This document shows positions 10,802 to 18,278 of a stretch of DNA of 64,000 bases, piece after piece (the first letter of the stretch is position 1; each line of letters starts with the position of its first letter). The DNA comes from Imhoffiella purpurea (lineage in GTDB: Bacteria; Pseudomonadota; Gammaproteobacteria; Chromatiales; Chromatiaceae): the NCBI RefSeq assembly GCF_000585215.1, contig NZ_AONC01000012.1, positions 1-64,000 on the forward strand, written 5' to 3'. Position numbers and translations under genes: made by a program. The notes beneath the pieces are model-generated. The model was not told the origin of the DNA. It worked only from the letters and a program-made list of their open reading frames with translations, and did no database searches.

Positions 10802-11128
10802 ATGCCGGGCTGTTTTCTCAAGTTCTACGTGGCCGAGAACCGCCGTCACCAGCACAGGCTGGCCTACGAATGGCTGCTGGAGGAGGCGCAGAAGCTCGGC
10901 CTGCACGGAGGATCCGCCTTCCGCGCGCTGGCCGGATTCGGCCGCCACGGACGCCTGCACGAGGAGCATTTCTTCGAGCTGGCCGGCGACCTGCCGGTCG
11001 AAGTTGGCTTCGTGCTCAGCGAGGAGGAAGCCGACCGCTTCGTCGCCCACGTGGGCCAGTCGGGGCTGAACCTCTTCTATCTGCGGGTACCGGTCGAGTA
11101 CGGCTTCACGAACCCGGACCGTGCTTGA
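10802..11128 (+). CDS. DUF190 family protein, CrcB companion
   Basis: A 108-residue soluble protein starting at the ATG at 10802, which has GAGAGG nine bases upstream; the open frame begins seven codons earlier. LKFYVAENRRH, followed by a helix (YEWLLEEAQKLGL) and GGSAFRALAGFGRHGRLHE, is the DUF190 pattern, a PII-like ferredoxin fold. Members are often encoded next to crcB, and a role in regulating or sensing for fluoride or cation transport has been suggested but is not established. It is very likely co-transcribed with crcB. Confidence 0.85.
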   Translation: MPGCFLKFYVAENRRHQHRLAYEWLLEEAQKLGLHGGSAFRALAGFGRHGRLHEEHFFELAGDLPVEVGFVLSEEEADRFVAHVGQSGLNLFYLRVPVEYGFTNPDRA

Positions 11129-11130
11129 TC

Positions 11131-11266
11131 GTTCAACGCAAAGGCGCAAAGAAGACCGAGGACGAGAAGGGCTTCGGTGCCACTCCAAACGGGCGCTCGC
11201 GCTCTAGAGACAGGTGCCGAGCCAAAATCGATTTCCTTTGCGCGCTTCGCGCTGTTGCGGTTCGAA
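11131..11266. repeat. Inverted pair of 'CGCAAAGGCGCAAAG' repeats
   Basis: The left copy at 11131-11157 contains AACGCAAAGGCGCAAAG. The right copy at 11232-11266 contains CTTTGCGCGCTTCGCGC and TTGCGGTTCGAA, the same motif in reverse orientation. A third, single copy (GAACCGCAAAGGCGCGAAGG) lies at 34931-34959. Short repeats of this kind occur in many proteobacterial genomes between genes. The roughly 136-base unit between DUF190 and queF has no coding potential of its own. Confidence 0.55.
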
Positions 11267-11308
11267 ACTGCAACGAACCCCTTTTCACCACACCAGGGAG
11301 ACATCCCC

Positions 11309-11698
11309 ATGCCTAGCGTCCCGAGCAAGTCGCTCGAGATCTTCCCCAATCCGCAACCGGAACGCGACTACACTATCCGCATCCGGGTACCCGAGTTCAC
11401 CTGTCTGTGCCCCAAGACCGGACAGCCGGACTTCGCCGAGCTGACCCTGGAATATGTCCCCGACCGGCAGTGCGTCGAACTCAAGTCGCTCAAGACCTAT
11501 GTCTGGTCCTACCGCGACGAGGGCGCCTTCCACGAGGCGGTGACCAACCGCATCCTGGACGATCTGGTCGAGGCCACCCGGCCGCGCTTCATGCGCCTGA
11601 CGGCCGACTTCAACGTGCGCGGCGGCATCTATACCACGGTGGTCGCCGAGCACCGTGCCGCCGACTGGCAGCCGCCGGCACCCGTCTCGCTACCCTGA
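11309..11698 (+). CDS. queF: NADPH-dependent 7-cyano-7-deazaguanine reductase QueF (short form)
   Basis: QueF reduces preQ0 to preQ1 in queuosine biosynthesis. The start is the ATG at 11309 with AGGGAG ten bases upstream; a longer upstream frame is not supported. The 129-residue product is the unimodular form. It contains the catalytic Cys34 in [12 protein letters not shown] with the following Asp41, the QueF motif [20 protein letters not shown] that binds NADPH and positions the substrate Glu, and RGGIYTTV near the end. No other queuosine gene is in the window. Together with cmoAB, this shows anticodon position 34 modification is well represented here. Confidence 0.95.
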   Translation: MPSVPSKSLEIFPNPQPERDYTIRIRVPEFTCLCPKTGQPDFAELTLEYVPDRQCVELKSLKTYVWSYRDEGAFHEAVTNRILDDLVEATRPRFMRLTADFNVRGGIYTTVVAEHRAADWQPPAPVSLP

Positions 11699-11779
11699 TC
11701 GGCTCGCGATCGCCCGCGTCCGAGGCGGATTCGGAGCAAACACCGAATCCGGATATCGGCGGCGATCGCCGGAAGCGCC

Positions 11780-13546
11780 TCAGGCATCTCCAGCCGAATC
11801 CGGCGAACGCGGGCAATCCTCGCGCCCGGCACCGAAGCGGCGCTCCGACGGATAGGGGAAGACGTCCTCCAGATGCCCGGCGCGGATGTTCTCCTGGCGC
11901 TCGCGCCACCAGGCCGGATCCAGCAATTCGCCGTGCAGCTCGCGGAAGACCTTGCGGATGCGCGGGTCGGTGAGCAGGAAGGTCTCGAACTCCTCCGGGA
12001 AAACGTCGTTCGGCCCGGCGGTGTACCAGGGCTCCTCGCTCATCTCCATCTCGGGATAGGGCGCCTCCGGGATGTCGCGGAAGTTGCACTCGGTCAGATA
12101 GCAGAGTTCGTCGTAGTCGTAGAAGACCACCCGCCCCCTTCGCGTCACCCCGAAGTTCTTGAACAGGAAGTCCCCCGGAAAAATGTTGGCGGCGGCGAGC
12201 TGGCGGATGGCGTCGCCGTACTCGCGGATGGCGTGGCGGATATCCTCCTCGTCGGCGCTGTGCAGATAGAGATTGAGCGGCGACATGCGCCGCTCGATGT
12301 AGAGATGCTTGATGATGAGCTGATCCCCGACCAGCTCGATGCTGTCGGCACATTCGCTCTCCAGGAGCTCGCGCAGGGCGGGCGAGAATCGCTCCAGCGG
12401 AAAGGCGACGTGCGAGTACTCCCAGGAGTCGGCCATGCGCCCGACGCGGTCGTGCATCTTCACCAGCTGATACTTCTCCTTCACGCCCTCGGGGGTCATG
12501 TCCTTGGGCGGCGGGAAGCGGTCCTTGATCACCTTGAAGACGAACGGAAAGGACGGCAGCGTGAAGACGCACATCACCATGCCGCGGATACCGGGTGCGA
12601 CCACGAAATCGTCGGACGAATAGCGCAGATGCTTGAGGAAGTCGCGATAGAACTCGGCCTTGCCGAACTTCTGCAGACCGATGGCGGTATAGAGTTCGGC
12701 CTTGCCCTTGCGCGGCATCAGCGGACGCAGGAAATCGACGACGGCCGCGGGGACCTCGGTGTCGACCATGAAATAGGCGCGCGAGAAACTGAAGACGTCC
12801 GAGATCTCGTCCGAGCCGCTGAGCAGACTGTCGACATAGAGCCCATTCTCCTCGTCGTTGAGGACGGGGATGACGAAGGGGATCTGGTCGGCCCCGTTGA
12901 TCGCCTTGCCGATGATGTAGGCGCCTTTGTTGCGATAGAAGGGCGAGCAGAGCACGGCGAGCTGAAAATTCTGCTGAATGGCACGATTGGCCGGAAAACG
13001 CGCGCGGATGGCGAGCAGCAGACAGCGGATGTCGCGTCTGAGATCGCGGAAGGGCCGCTCGAAACCCATGTCGCGCAGGATGCGCCGGACCACCTGGGGG
13101 AAGCCGTCCCGGGCCGGATAGTAGGGCCGGAAGATGGGCACCTGGGCCTCCAGATGCTCGGTCGAGATCAGAGGCCAGACGAAGATGTAGCTGTTGTTGT
13201 AGTAGTGCCGGTCGAACAGACGGCAGAAGACCGAGTTGTAGAAGGTCTCGGCCAGCTCGGGCTGATTGAGCTGGGGCAGCAGGCGCAGATACTCGACCTT
13301 GATGCGCCGCCACAGAATGTCGCCCGGATCGCGCAGATGGAACTCGCGTTTCAACAGGGCGACCGTCTCGCCGACCCGCCGGTCGTAGAAGCCGATCCGC
13401 TCGCGCGCGGCGACCTGGGCCGCTGGCCAGTCGGCGCTCTCGAAACGCGCCTGGGCACCGCCCGTGACCTCGCGGAACAGCCGATAGTGTCGCTCGAACC
13501 CCTCGAGAATCGCCTCGGCGATGAGCTTGGCTTCGGTCCAGGCCAT
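11780..13546 (-). CDS. aceK: Isocitrate dehydrogenase kinase/phosphatase AceK
   Basis: A 588-residue bifunctional enzyme that phosphorylates and dephosphorylates isocitrate dehydrogenase, shunting isocitrate into the glyoxylate bypass. Family landmarks are the N-terminal regulatory domain with FYNSVFCRLFDRHYYNN, the region YIIGKAINGADQIPFVIP, the ATP-binding FPFVFKVIKDRFPPPKD and the catalytic loop IFPGDFLFKNFGVTRRGRVVFYDYDE. The start MAWTEAK (13546) is preferred; the frame runs 21 codons further, into rraA. It follows rraA after 7 bases, so it belongs to the aceA-rraA-aceK unit. The C terminus is convergent with queF. Confidence 0.96.
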   Translation of the reverse strand: MAWTEAKLIAEAILEGFERHYRLFREVTGGAQARFESADWPAAQVAARERIGFYDRRVGETVALLKREFHLRDPGDILWRRIKVEYLRLLPQLNQPELAETFYNSVFCRLFDRHYYNNSYIFVWPLISTEHLEAQVPIFRPYYPARDGFPQVVRRILRDMGFERPFRDLRRDIRCLLLAIRARFPANRAIQQNFQLAVLCSPFYRNKGAYIIGKAINGADQIPFVIPVLNDEENGLYVDSLLSGSDEISDVFSFSRAYFMVDTEVPAAVVDFLRPLMPRKGKAELYTAIGLQKFGKAEFYRDFLKHLRYSSDDFVVAPGIRGMVMCVFTLPSFPFVFKVIKDRFPPPKDMTPEGVKEKYQLVKMHDRVGRMADSWEYSHVAFPLERFSPALRELLESECADSIELVGDQLIIKHLYIERRMSPLNLYLHSADEEDIRHAIREYGDAIRQLAAANIFPGDFLFKNFGVTRRGRVVFYDYDELCYLTECNFRDIPEAPYPEMEMSEEPWYTAGPNDVFPEEFETFLLTDPRIRKVFRELHGELLDPAWWRERQENIRAGHLEDVFPYPSERRFGAGREDCPRSPDSAGDA

Positions 13547-13553
13547 GGGGATA

Positions 13554-14036
13554 TCAGTCGAGCAACGGTCGATCCGAGACGAGGACGCCGTCCTCATCGC
13601 AATAGACATGATCGCCCGGATCGAATCGCACCCCGGCGAAGGTCACCGGAAGGTCCCGCTGCCCCTCACCACGACGCTGACTCTTGCGCGGAATGGCGGC
13701 GAGCGCCTTGACGCCGAGCGGCATGCGGGCGATCTCGTCGCTGTCGCGCACGCAGCCGAACATGAGAACCCCGGCCCAGCCCTGCTCCACGGCGCTGGCG
13801 GCAATCAAATCGCCCAGCATGGCGCAGCGCAGGGATCCGCCGGCATCCACGACCAGGACCCGGCCCGCGCCGGGCTCGGCCAGGGTCGACTTGACGAAGG
13901 AGTTGTCCTCGAAACATTTGACCGTGACGATCGGGCCGCAGAAGCGGACCCGGCCGCCGAAGTCGCGGAAGATAGGCTCGCAGACACGGAGCGAGTCGCC
14001 GTGGCTGTCGTAGAGATCGGCCGTCTTGAAATCCAT
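13554..14036 (-). CDS. rraA: RraA family protein (RNase E inhibitor / aldolase-like)
   Basis: A 160-residue protein of the RraA family, which forms ring trimers. In E. coli RraA binds RNase E and inhibits it; related proteins are 4-hydroxy-4-methyl-2-oxoglutarate aldolases that also decarboxylate oxaloacetate. Visible landmarks are TADLYDSHGD, the central VVDAGGSLRCAMLGDLIA and GCVRDSDEIA with the Arg-Asp pair that in the aldolases binds substrate and metal. The start at 14036 has GAGAGG upstream. Its position between aceA and aceK makes a metabolic role in C4/C2 metabolism worth considering beside RNA decay control. Confidence 0.88.
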   Translation of the reverse strand: MDFKTADLYDSHGDSLRVCEPIFRDFGGRVRFCGPIVTVKCFEDNSFVKSTLAEPGAGRVLVVDAGGSLRCAMLGDLIAASAVEQGWAGVLMFGCVRDSDEIARMPLGVKALAAIPRKSQRRGEGQRDLPVTFAGVRFDPGDHVYCDEDGVLVSDRPLLD

Positions 14037-14073
14037 CGCACCCTCTCTGTCACTGATTCCGTTTCCGGGTCCG

Positions 14074-14257
14074 GTAGGGCGCAACAGGCCGCCTTCCATT
14101 GACGGCGGCATCACTCGGCCGCCGGTAACGCGCTTCATGATCTGCGCCGCCCGAACGTTCGAGGCGACCGTATTGCGCCGGATGCTCGCGGTGAGCTCAA
14201 ACAAGACCTCACCGCCTTTCCCATACGGCGCAATACGCTGTCGCTATTGCGCCCTAC
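14074..14257. repeat. REP/MITE-like double hairpin element, copy A
   Basis: The element begins GTAGGGCGCAA (14074-14084) and ends TTGCGCCCTAC (14247-14257), exact 11-bp inverted ends. The right part, 14224-14257, folds as GGCGCAATA / TATTGCGCC around a 9-nt loop. The left hairpin is split: its arms at 14077-14084 and 14171-14179 are separated by about 86 bases. It sits between aceA and rraA, so it could modulate read-through or mRNA stability inside the operon. Copy B is at 56601-56724. Confidence 0.7.
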
Positions 14258-14285
14258 ATTGGTCAGAGTCCGTTCCCGTCAGGCA

Positions 14286-15590
14286 TCAGAACTGCTCCTC
14301 CTCGGTCGAGCCGGTCAGCGCGGTCACCGAGGAGGCGCCGCCCTGGATCACGGTGGTGACGTCGTCGAAGTAGCCGGCGCCCACCTCCTGCTGGTGCGAG
14401 ACGAAGGTGTAGCCCTTGTCGCGCGCGGCGAACTCCGGCTGCTGGACCTTCTCGACATAGTGGCGCATGCCCTCGCCGCGGGCGTAGTCGTAGGCGAGGT
14501 CGAACATGTTGAACCACATGTTATGGATGCCGGCCAGGGTGATGAACTGGTACTTGTAGCCCATGTCGGCCAGCTCGTCCTGGAAACGGGCGATGGTCGC
14601 GTCGTCCAGGTTCTTCTTCCAGTTGAAGGAGGGCGAGCAGTTGTAGGCCAGCAGCTTGTTGGGGTTCTTCTCGAGCACCGCCTGGGCGAACTCGCGGGCG
14701 AACCCGAGATCCGGGGTGCCGGTCTCGCACCAGACCAGGTCGGCATAGGGCGCGTAGGCCAGTCCGCGGCTGATCGCCTGCTCCAGGCCGTTCTTGACCC
14801 GATAGAAGCCCTCGTCGGATCGGGCGCCGGTCACGAACGGACGATCGTTGTCGTCGACGTCGCTGGTCAGCAGGGTCGCCGCCTCGGCGTCGGTGCGGGC
14901 CAGCAGCAGGGTCGGCACGCCCATGACGTCGGACGCCAGACGCGCGGAGATCAGCTTCTGCACCGCCTCGCGGGTCGGCACCAGCACCTTGCCGCCCATG
15001 TGCCCGCACTTCTTGACCGCGGCCAGCTGGTCCTCGAAGTGAACGCCCGCCGCGCCGGCGGCGATCATGTTCTTCATCAGCTCGAAGGCGTTGAGCACGC
15101 CGCCGAAACCGGCCTCGGCGTCCGCCACGATCGGCAGGAAATAGTCGACGAAGCCTTCGTCGCCGGGCTCGATGCCCTTGGCCCACTGGATCTCGTCGGC
15201 ACGCTTGAAGCTGTTGTTGATGCGGCGCACCATGGTGGGCACCGAGTCGTAGGCGTAGAGCGACTGGTCCGGATACATGGTCTCCGAGGTGTTACCATCG
15301 GCGGCGACCTGCCAGCCCGACAGATAGATGGCCTCGATGCCGGCCTTGGCCTGCTGCATCGCCTGGCCCCCGGTGATGGCACCCATGCAGTTCACGTAGC
15401 CCTTCTTGGCCTCGCCGCGAACCAGCTTCCAGAGCTTTTCGGCACCATGCCTGGCATAGGTGTGCTCCGGCTGGATGGATCCGCGCAGACGTACCACGTC
15501 CGCGGCCGAATAGCCGCGGGACACATCGGTCCAACGAGGATTTTCTGCCCAGTCCTGCTCGAGAGCCTTGATCTGATCTTGGCGGGTCAT
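14286..15590 (-). CDS. aceA: Isocitrate lyase AceA
   Basis: The enzyme splits isocitrate to glyoxylate and succinate, the first step of the glyoxylate bypass. At 434 residues it matches the E. coli length. The signature loop KKCGHMGGK carries the catalytic Cys195. Other landmarks are [31 protein letters not shown] and YNCSPSFNW. The start has AAGGAG eight bases upstream. rraA and aceK follow in the same direction; no malate synthase gene is in the window. The leader region contains a large predicted stem-loop (see 15689-15758). In purple bacteria the bypass is used for growth on acetate. Confidence 0.97.
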   Translation of the reverse strand: MTRQDQIKALEQDWAENPRWTDVSRGYSAADVVRLRGSIQPEHTYARHGAEKLWKLVRGEAKKGYVNCMGAITGGQAMQQAKAGIEAIYLSGWQVAADGNTSETMYPDQSLYAYDSVPTMVRRINNSFKRADEIQWAKGIEPGDEGFVDYFLPIVADAEAGFGGVLNAFELMKNMIAAGAAGVHFEDQLAAVKKCGHMGGKVLVPTREAVQKLISARLASDVMGVPTLLLARTDAEAATLLTSDVDDNDRPFVTGARSDEGFYRVKNGLEQAISRGLAYAPYADLVWCETGTPDLGFAREFAQAVLEKNPNKLLAYNCSPSFNWKKNLDDATIARFQDELADMGYKYQFITLAGIHNMWFNMFDLAYDYARGEGMRHYVEKVQQPEFAARDKGYTFVSHQQEVGAGYFDDVTTVIQGGASSVTALTGSTEEEQF

Positions 15591-15688
15591 TGGAATGCTC
15601 CTTGGATGCTTGTTGTCGGACCGCTCGATGCCCGTTCTTCCAGATCTCCTAATGGATGGAGTCTCAGTGGTTTATCCGGAAGCAAAGC

Positions 15689-15758
15689 GGCTTATGCTTG
15701 ACCGTCTAAGTAGGTCTTGATCTAAAAACCTACCGGGACGGTTAGCATTTGGAAAGCC
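15689..15758 (-). promoter_or_regulatory. Four-helix stem-loop upstream of aceA
   Basis: Read on the minus strand, the region folds into stacked perfect helices: GGCTT/AAGCC, then ATGCT/AGCAT after a one-sided 5-nt bulge, ACCGTC/GACGGT after a small loop, and GTAGGT/ACCTAC after a 3x3 internal loop, capped by a 12-nt loop. That is 22 Watson-Crick pairs with no mismatch inside a helix. It lies 99-168 bases upstream of the aceA start and beside an AT-rich tract (15759-15797) that probably holds the divergent aceA and pdxH promoters. It could be an mRNA leader element or a double-stranded operator. No described riboswitch class was recognised. Confidence 0.6.
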
Positions 15759-15877
15759 AATTATCCTAATTTTTTTTATTGCTATTGATAATTTTCAATG
15801 AAGGCTTACAACCCAAATGGTCTTTCGGATCGTCGGCGCGGAATACGCTCATGGACCCAGCGCTCGAGGGAGTCTGC

Positions 15878-16522
15878 ATGAACGCCAACCCTGAAACCTT
15901 GAGACAGGAGCTCATGGGCCACGGGCTGTCCAGATCCGAGCTCGACCCGAACCCCTTCCTCCAGTTCCAGGGCTGGTACGAGCTGGCCATCGGCACCGAC
16001 CTGCCCGAGCCGAACGCACTGACCCTCTGCACGGTCGACGCCAGCGGCCAGCCCTCGGCGCGCACCGTCCTGCTCAAGCTCTACGACGAGCGCGGATTCG
16101 TCTTCTTCACCAACTACGAGAGCCGCAAGTCGCAGGAGATCCAGGGAAATCCCAAGGTCGCCATGCTCTTCCCCTGGGTCGCCCTGGCCCGCCAGGTCCA
16201 GATCAGCGGCCGCGCGGAGCGCATCTCGACCGCCGAATCGCTGGCCTATTTCTCCACCCGGGCACGGGGCAGCCAGATCGGCGCCTGGTCCTCGCCGCAG
16301 AGCCGGGTGATCGGTTCGCGCTCGCTGCTGGAGGCCAAGGTGGCCGAGATGGCCCGCAAGTTCGCCAAGGGCGAGATCCCGCTACCGGATTTCTGGGGCG
16401 GCTATCGGGTGGTTCCGGAGTCGATCGAATTCTGGCAGGGACGCGACAGCCGTCTGCACGACCGTTTCGTCTATCGCAGGAACGCGGATGGAGGTTGGCG
16501 CATCGACCGACTGGCGCCCTGA
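15878..16522 (+). CDS. pdxH: Pyridoxamine 5'-phosphate oxidase
   Basis: This FMN enzyme oxidises pyridoxine and pyridoxamine 5'-phosphates to pyridoxal phosphate. The 214-residue frame starts at an ATG with GAGGGAG six bases upstream. Motifs include NALTLCTVDASGQPSARTVLLK, FFTNYESRKS with FMN-binding residues, the AWSSPQSRVI segment, and the C-terminal substrate site FWQGRDSRLHDRFVYRR followed by RIDRLAP. A GATAAT box at 15787-15792 is a plausible -10. It is convergent with the DUF4365-partner gene. Confidence 0.96.
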   Translation: MNANPETLRQELMGHGLSRSELDPNPFLQFQGWYELAIGTDLPEPNALTLCTVDASGQPSARTVLLKLYDERGFVFFTNYESRKSQEIQGNPKVAMLFPWVALARQVQISGRAERISTAESLAYFSTRARGSQIGAWSSPQSRVIGSRSLLEAKVAEMARKFAKGEIPLPDFWGGYRVVPESIEFWQGRDSRLHDRFVYRRNADGGWRIDRLAP

Positions 16523-16535
16523 GCCGACCGATCTC

Positions 16536-16586
16536 CGCTCATCGAACCAGCCAAGCCGCAGACATATCGGCCCGGGCCGATGAGCG
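16536..16586. terminator. Inverted repeat between pdxH and the convergent gene
   Basis: CGCTCATCG (16536-16544) and CGATGAGCG (16578-16586) are perfect 9-bp arms. The interval contains a further palindrome, TCGGCCCGGGCCGA. It lies 14 bases past the pdxH stop in the short space between convergent genes. There is no T-tract, so it is a probable but not proven terminator for both strands. Confidence 0.5.
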
Positions 16587-16589
16587 CCA

Positions 16590-17762
16590 TCATCCACCGC
16601 CCATCATGCCGAGAGAATCTTCCGCCTCATCGCCATCCTGGTCCTCCAAGACCTGAAGCGCGCGTGGATTGCGGATCTCCCAGCGCTGCCCCGTCGGGAA
16701 CAGATCGCCCCGCAACGAGATGGCAGACTTGCCCTGGAAGGCATGGATGACCTGTGAATAGAGCGTTTCCTCGAAACGCACCCGGACCCTGCGTGGCTTC
16801 TCCTCGATCAGCACACGCAGGGTCGCATTGCCGTCGAACTGGTCGACAGGACGGTCGAGCGCGACCACGAACCCGGTCACCCGGGTATCCATCATCGGCT
16901 CGGAGCGACGAAAGATCGCCGCCGCTTCACGCAGCACCTCGCCCACCTCGGGCGTGAAATGGAAGGTCTGACGGGGTCGTCCGGAGGGCCGGGTACGCGC
17001 CCAGGTCAGACCGATATCCACACCGCGCGCCGTTTCGGCCAGGCGCGCGATCGCGTCGCACAGATTCGCGCTCACACCCTGAGATACGGCTGCATCGAAG
17101 GGGCCGAATGCGTTGTCGGCGAGCGCGCGATCCGCCGCGCGCTTGACGGCTCCCAGGGCCTCGGCCAAGCGCAGCGTCACCGTGCGCGCGAAGGGCTCCT
17201 CTCCGAGATCCAGCTGTTGCTGAGGTCCGAGACGCGGCTGCACGGGCGAATAGACGGTCAAAACATAGCTCCCACGCTCGCTCGGCCCCAGCCGGACCGT
17301 CTTGAGGTAGTCGGTAGCCTCGGTGACCTTGCGAAGATGGTAATTGCGTCGCGGATCGACAACCGAGCAGGCCGCCGACAACATCAGGTTTTCGGCCTCG
17401 CGGTAGAGCACCACGCCTTCCTCGATGGCGATCGCCCCGCTTGCATCGGCGCCAGGCGCACGCAGTCTCACCACGTCGAGACCCGACATGGTGAGGTCGC
17501 GATAGACGTCCAATGCCGAGCGTTCCTCCCGCTCGGCGAGGATCTGAATGGCCTCACCTATACGCGAGGCATAATCGCCCAGGTCATCTCGGGCAGGAAC
17601 CAGAATCTCCACGCCATCCGTCATGGCCGGATCGGGCACGTAGACCAGCGCCTTGTCGCCGATGCGCCCGGCCAGGTGCCAACCTTGAGCATCCAGATAG
17701 GATTTGAGGTCACCCCATGGGAGTTGCCGCAAGGCGGATTGATCCGTCAGTTCGAGTTTCAT
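16590..17762 (-). CDS. Unrecognised 390-aa partner of a DUF4365 protein
   Basis: I do not recognise this family. The protein starts at an ATG that overlaps the stop of the preceding DUF4365 gene by four bases (ATGA), so the two are translationally coupled. It is soluble and mixed alpha/beta, with no signal peptide or membrane helix. The N-terminal part alternates strands and helices (LPWGDLKSYLDAQGW, DYASRIGEAIQILAEREE). The middle is helical, and the C-terminal part is strand-rich, with RRVRVRFEETLYSQVIHAF then ISLRGDLFPTGQRWEI. No nucleotide-binding P-loop or nuclease motif is visible. The constant pairing with a nuclease-like gene suggests a two-component module. Confidence 0.6.
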   Translation of the reverse strand: MKLELTDQSALRQLPWGDLKSYLDAQGWHLAGRIGDKALVYVPDPAMTDGVEILVPARDDLGDYASRIGEAIQILAEREERSALDVYRDLTMSGLDVVRLRAPGADASGAIAIEEGVVLYREAENLMLSAACSVVDPRRNYHLRKVTEATDYLKTVRLGPSERGSYVLTVYSPVQPRLGPQQQLDLGEEPFARTVTLRLAEALGAVKRAADRALADNAFGPFDAAVSQGVSANLCDAIARLAETARGVDIGLTWARTRPSGRPRQTFHFTPEVGEVLREAAAIFRRSEPMMDTRVTGFVVALDRPVDQFDGNATLRVLIEEKPRRVRVRFEETLYSQVIHAFQGKSAISLRGDLFPTGQRWEIRNPRALQVLEDQDGDEAEDSLGMMGGG

Positions 17763-18241
17763 AGACAGCCCTTCGCGTCGATCCAGCTCATCATCGTCCG
17801 CAACATCTCGGGCGTGAATCGCTGTGCACGGGGAATATGGACGGTGACACGGGCCGAATTCTCCCGCTCGGATGCCCCGGCGAGTGAATGCCAATATCCG
17901 CAGTGACGAAGGATCAGCGCATCCTCGCCATGCGTCAGCCAGTCCTCCTCGCGCTGCGGAAGCACGACCAGGATCAGCAGGCGAGGAACGATCACATCCA
18001 TGCGCAAATCGTCATAGTTCTTGAGCGACAGCGGAAAGGTCACGACCTCGTCTCCGACCACGTCGCGCGCCGTGGCCTTGGCCTGGAACTCGAGTCGGGG
18101 GCGACGTCCGCGATGAGCGATCAGCATCCCATCGACACTGTCGATGTCGACCTTCGGCTCGACCACATCGAAGCCGGCACAGGCCGCAACCGCATTGATG
18201 TAAGCCAGTGAGAATCGAGCCTTGCGGTCGTTCGCGTGCAT
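17759..18241 (-). CDS. DUF4365-like PD-(D/E)xK nuclease-fold protein
   Basis: A 160-residue protein. DIDSVDGML (Asp37) followed by LEFQAKAT (Glu51, Gln53, Lys55) fits the DUF4365 core, a restriction-endonuclease-like fold in which the second acidic residue is commonly replaced by Gln (D...QxK). The N-terminal helix KARFSLAYINAVAACAGF and the later PRLLILVVLP strand also fit. DUF4365 proteins occur near mobile and defence genes and may cut DNA, but function is unproven. The downstream gene overlaps by four bases. The start has GAGGAG about 12 bases upstream. It lies between pdxH and a signalling operon without an obvious mobile element. Confidence 0.7.
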   Translation of the reverse strand: MHANDRKARFSLAYINAVAACAGFDVVEPKVDIDSVDGMLIAHRGRRPRLEFQAKATARDVVGDEVVTFPLSLKNYDDLRMDVIVPRLLILVVLPQREEDWLTHGEDALILRHCGYWHSLAGASERENSARVTVHIPRAQRFTPEMLRTMMSWIDAKGCL

Positions 18242-18278
18242 CAGTGGATCTGCTCCTCAGCGAGCCAAGGGCAAAGTC

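Noticed and set aside
13554-14036. Calling the rraA product firmly an aldolase or firmly an RNase E inhibitor
   Set aside because: The family motifs do not separate the two roles; only the family name is supported.
15749-15780. The hairpin and T-tract between aceA and pdxH as a plus-strand intrinsic terminator
   Set aside because: The eight T residues begin about ten bases after the stem, too far for a classical terminator, and no plus-strand gene ends there.
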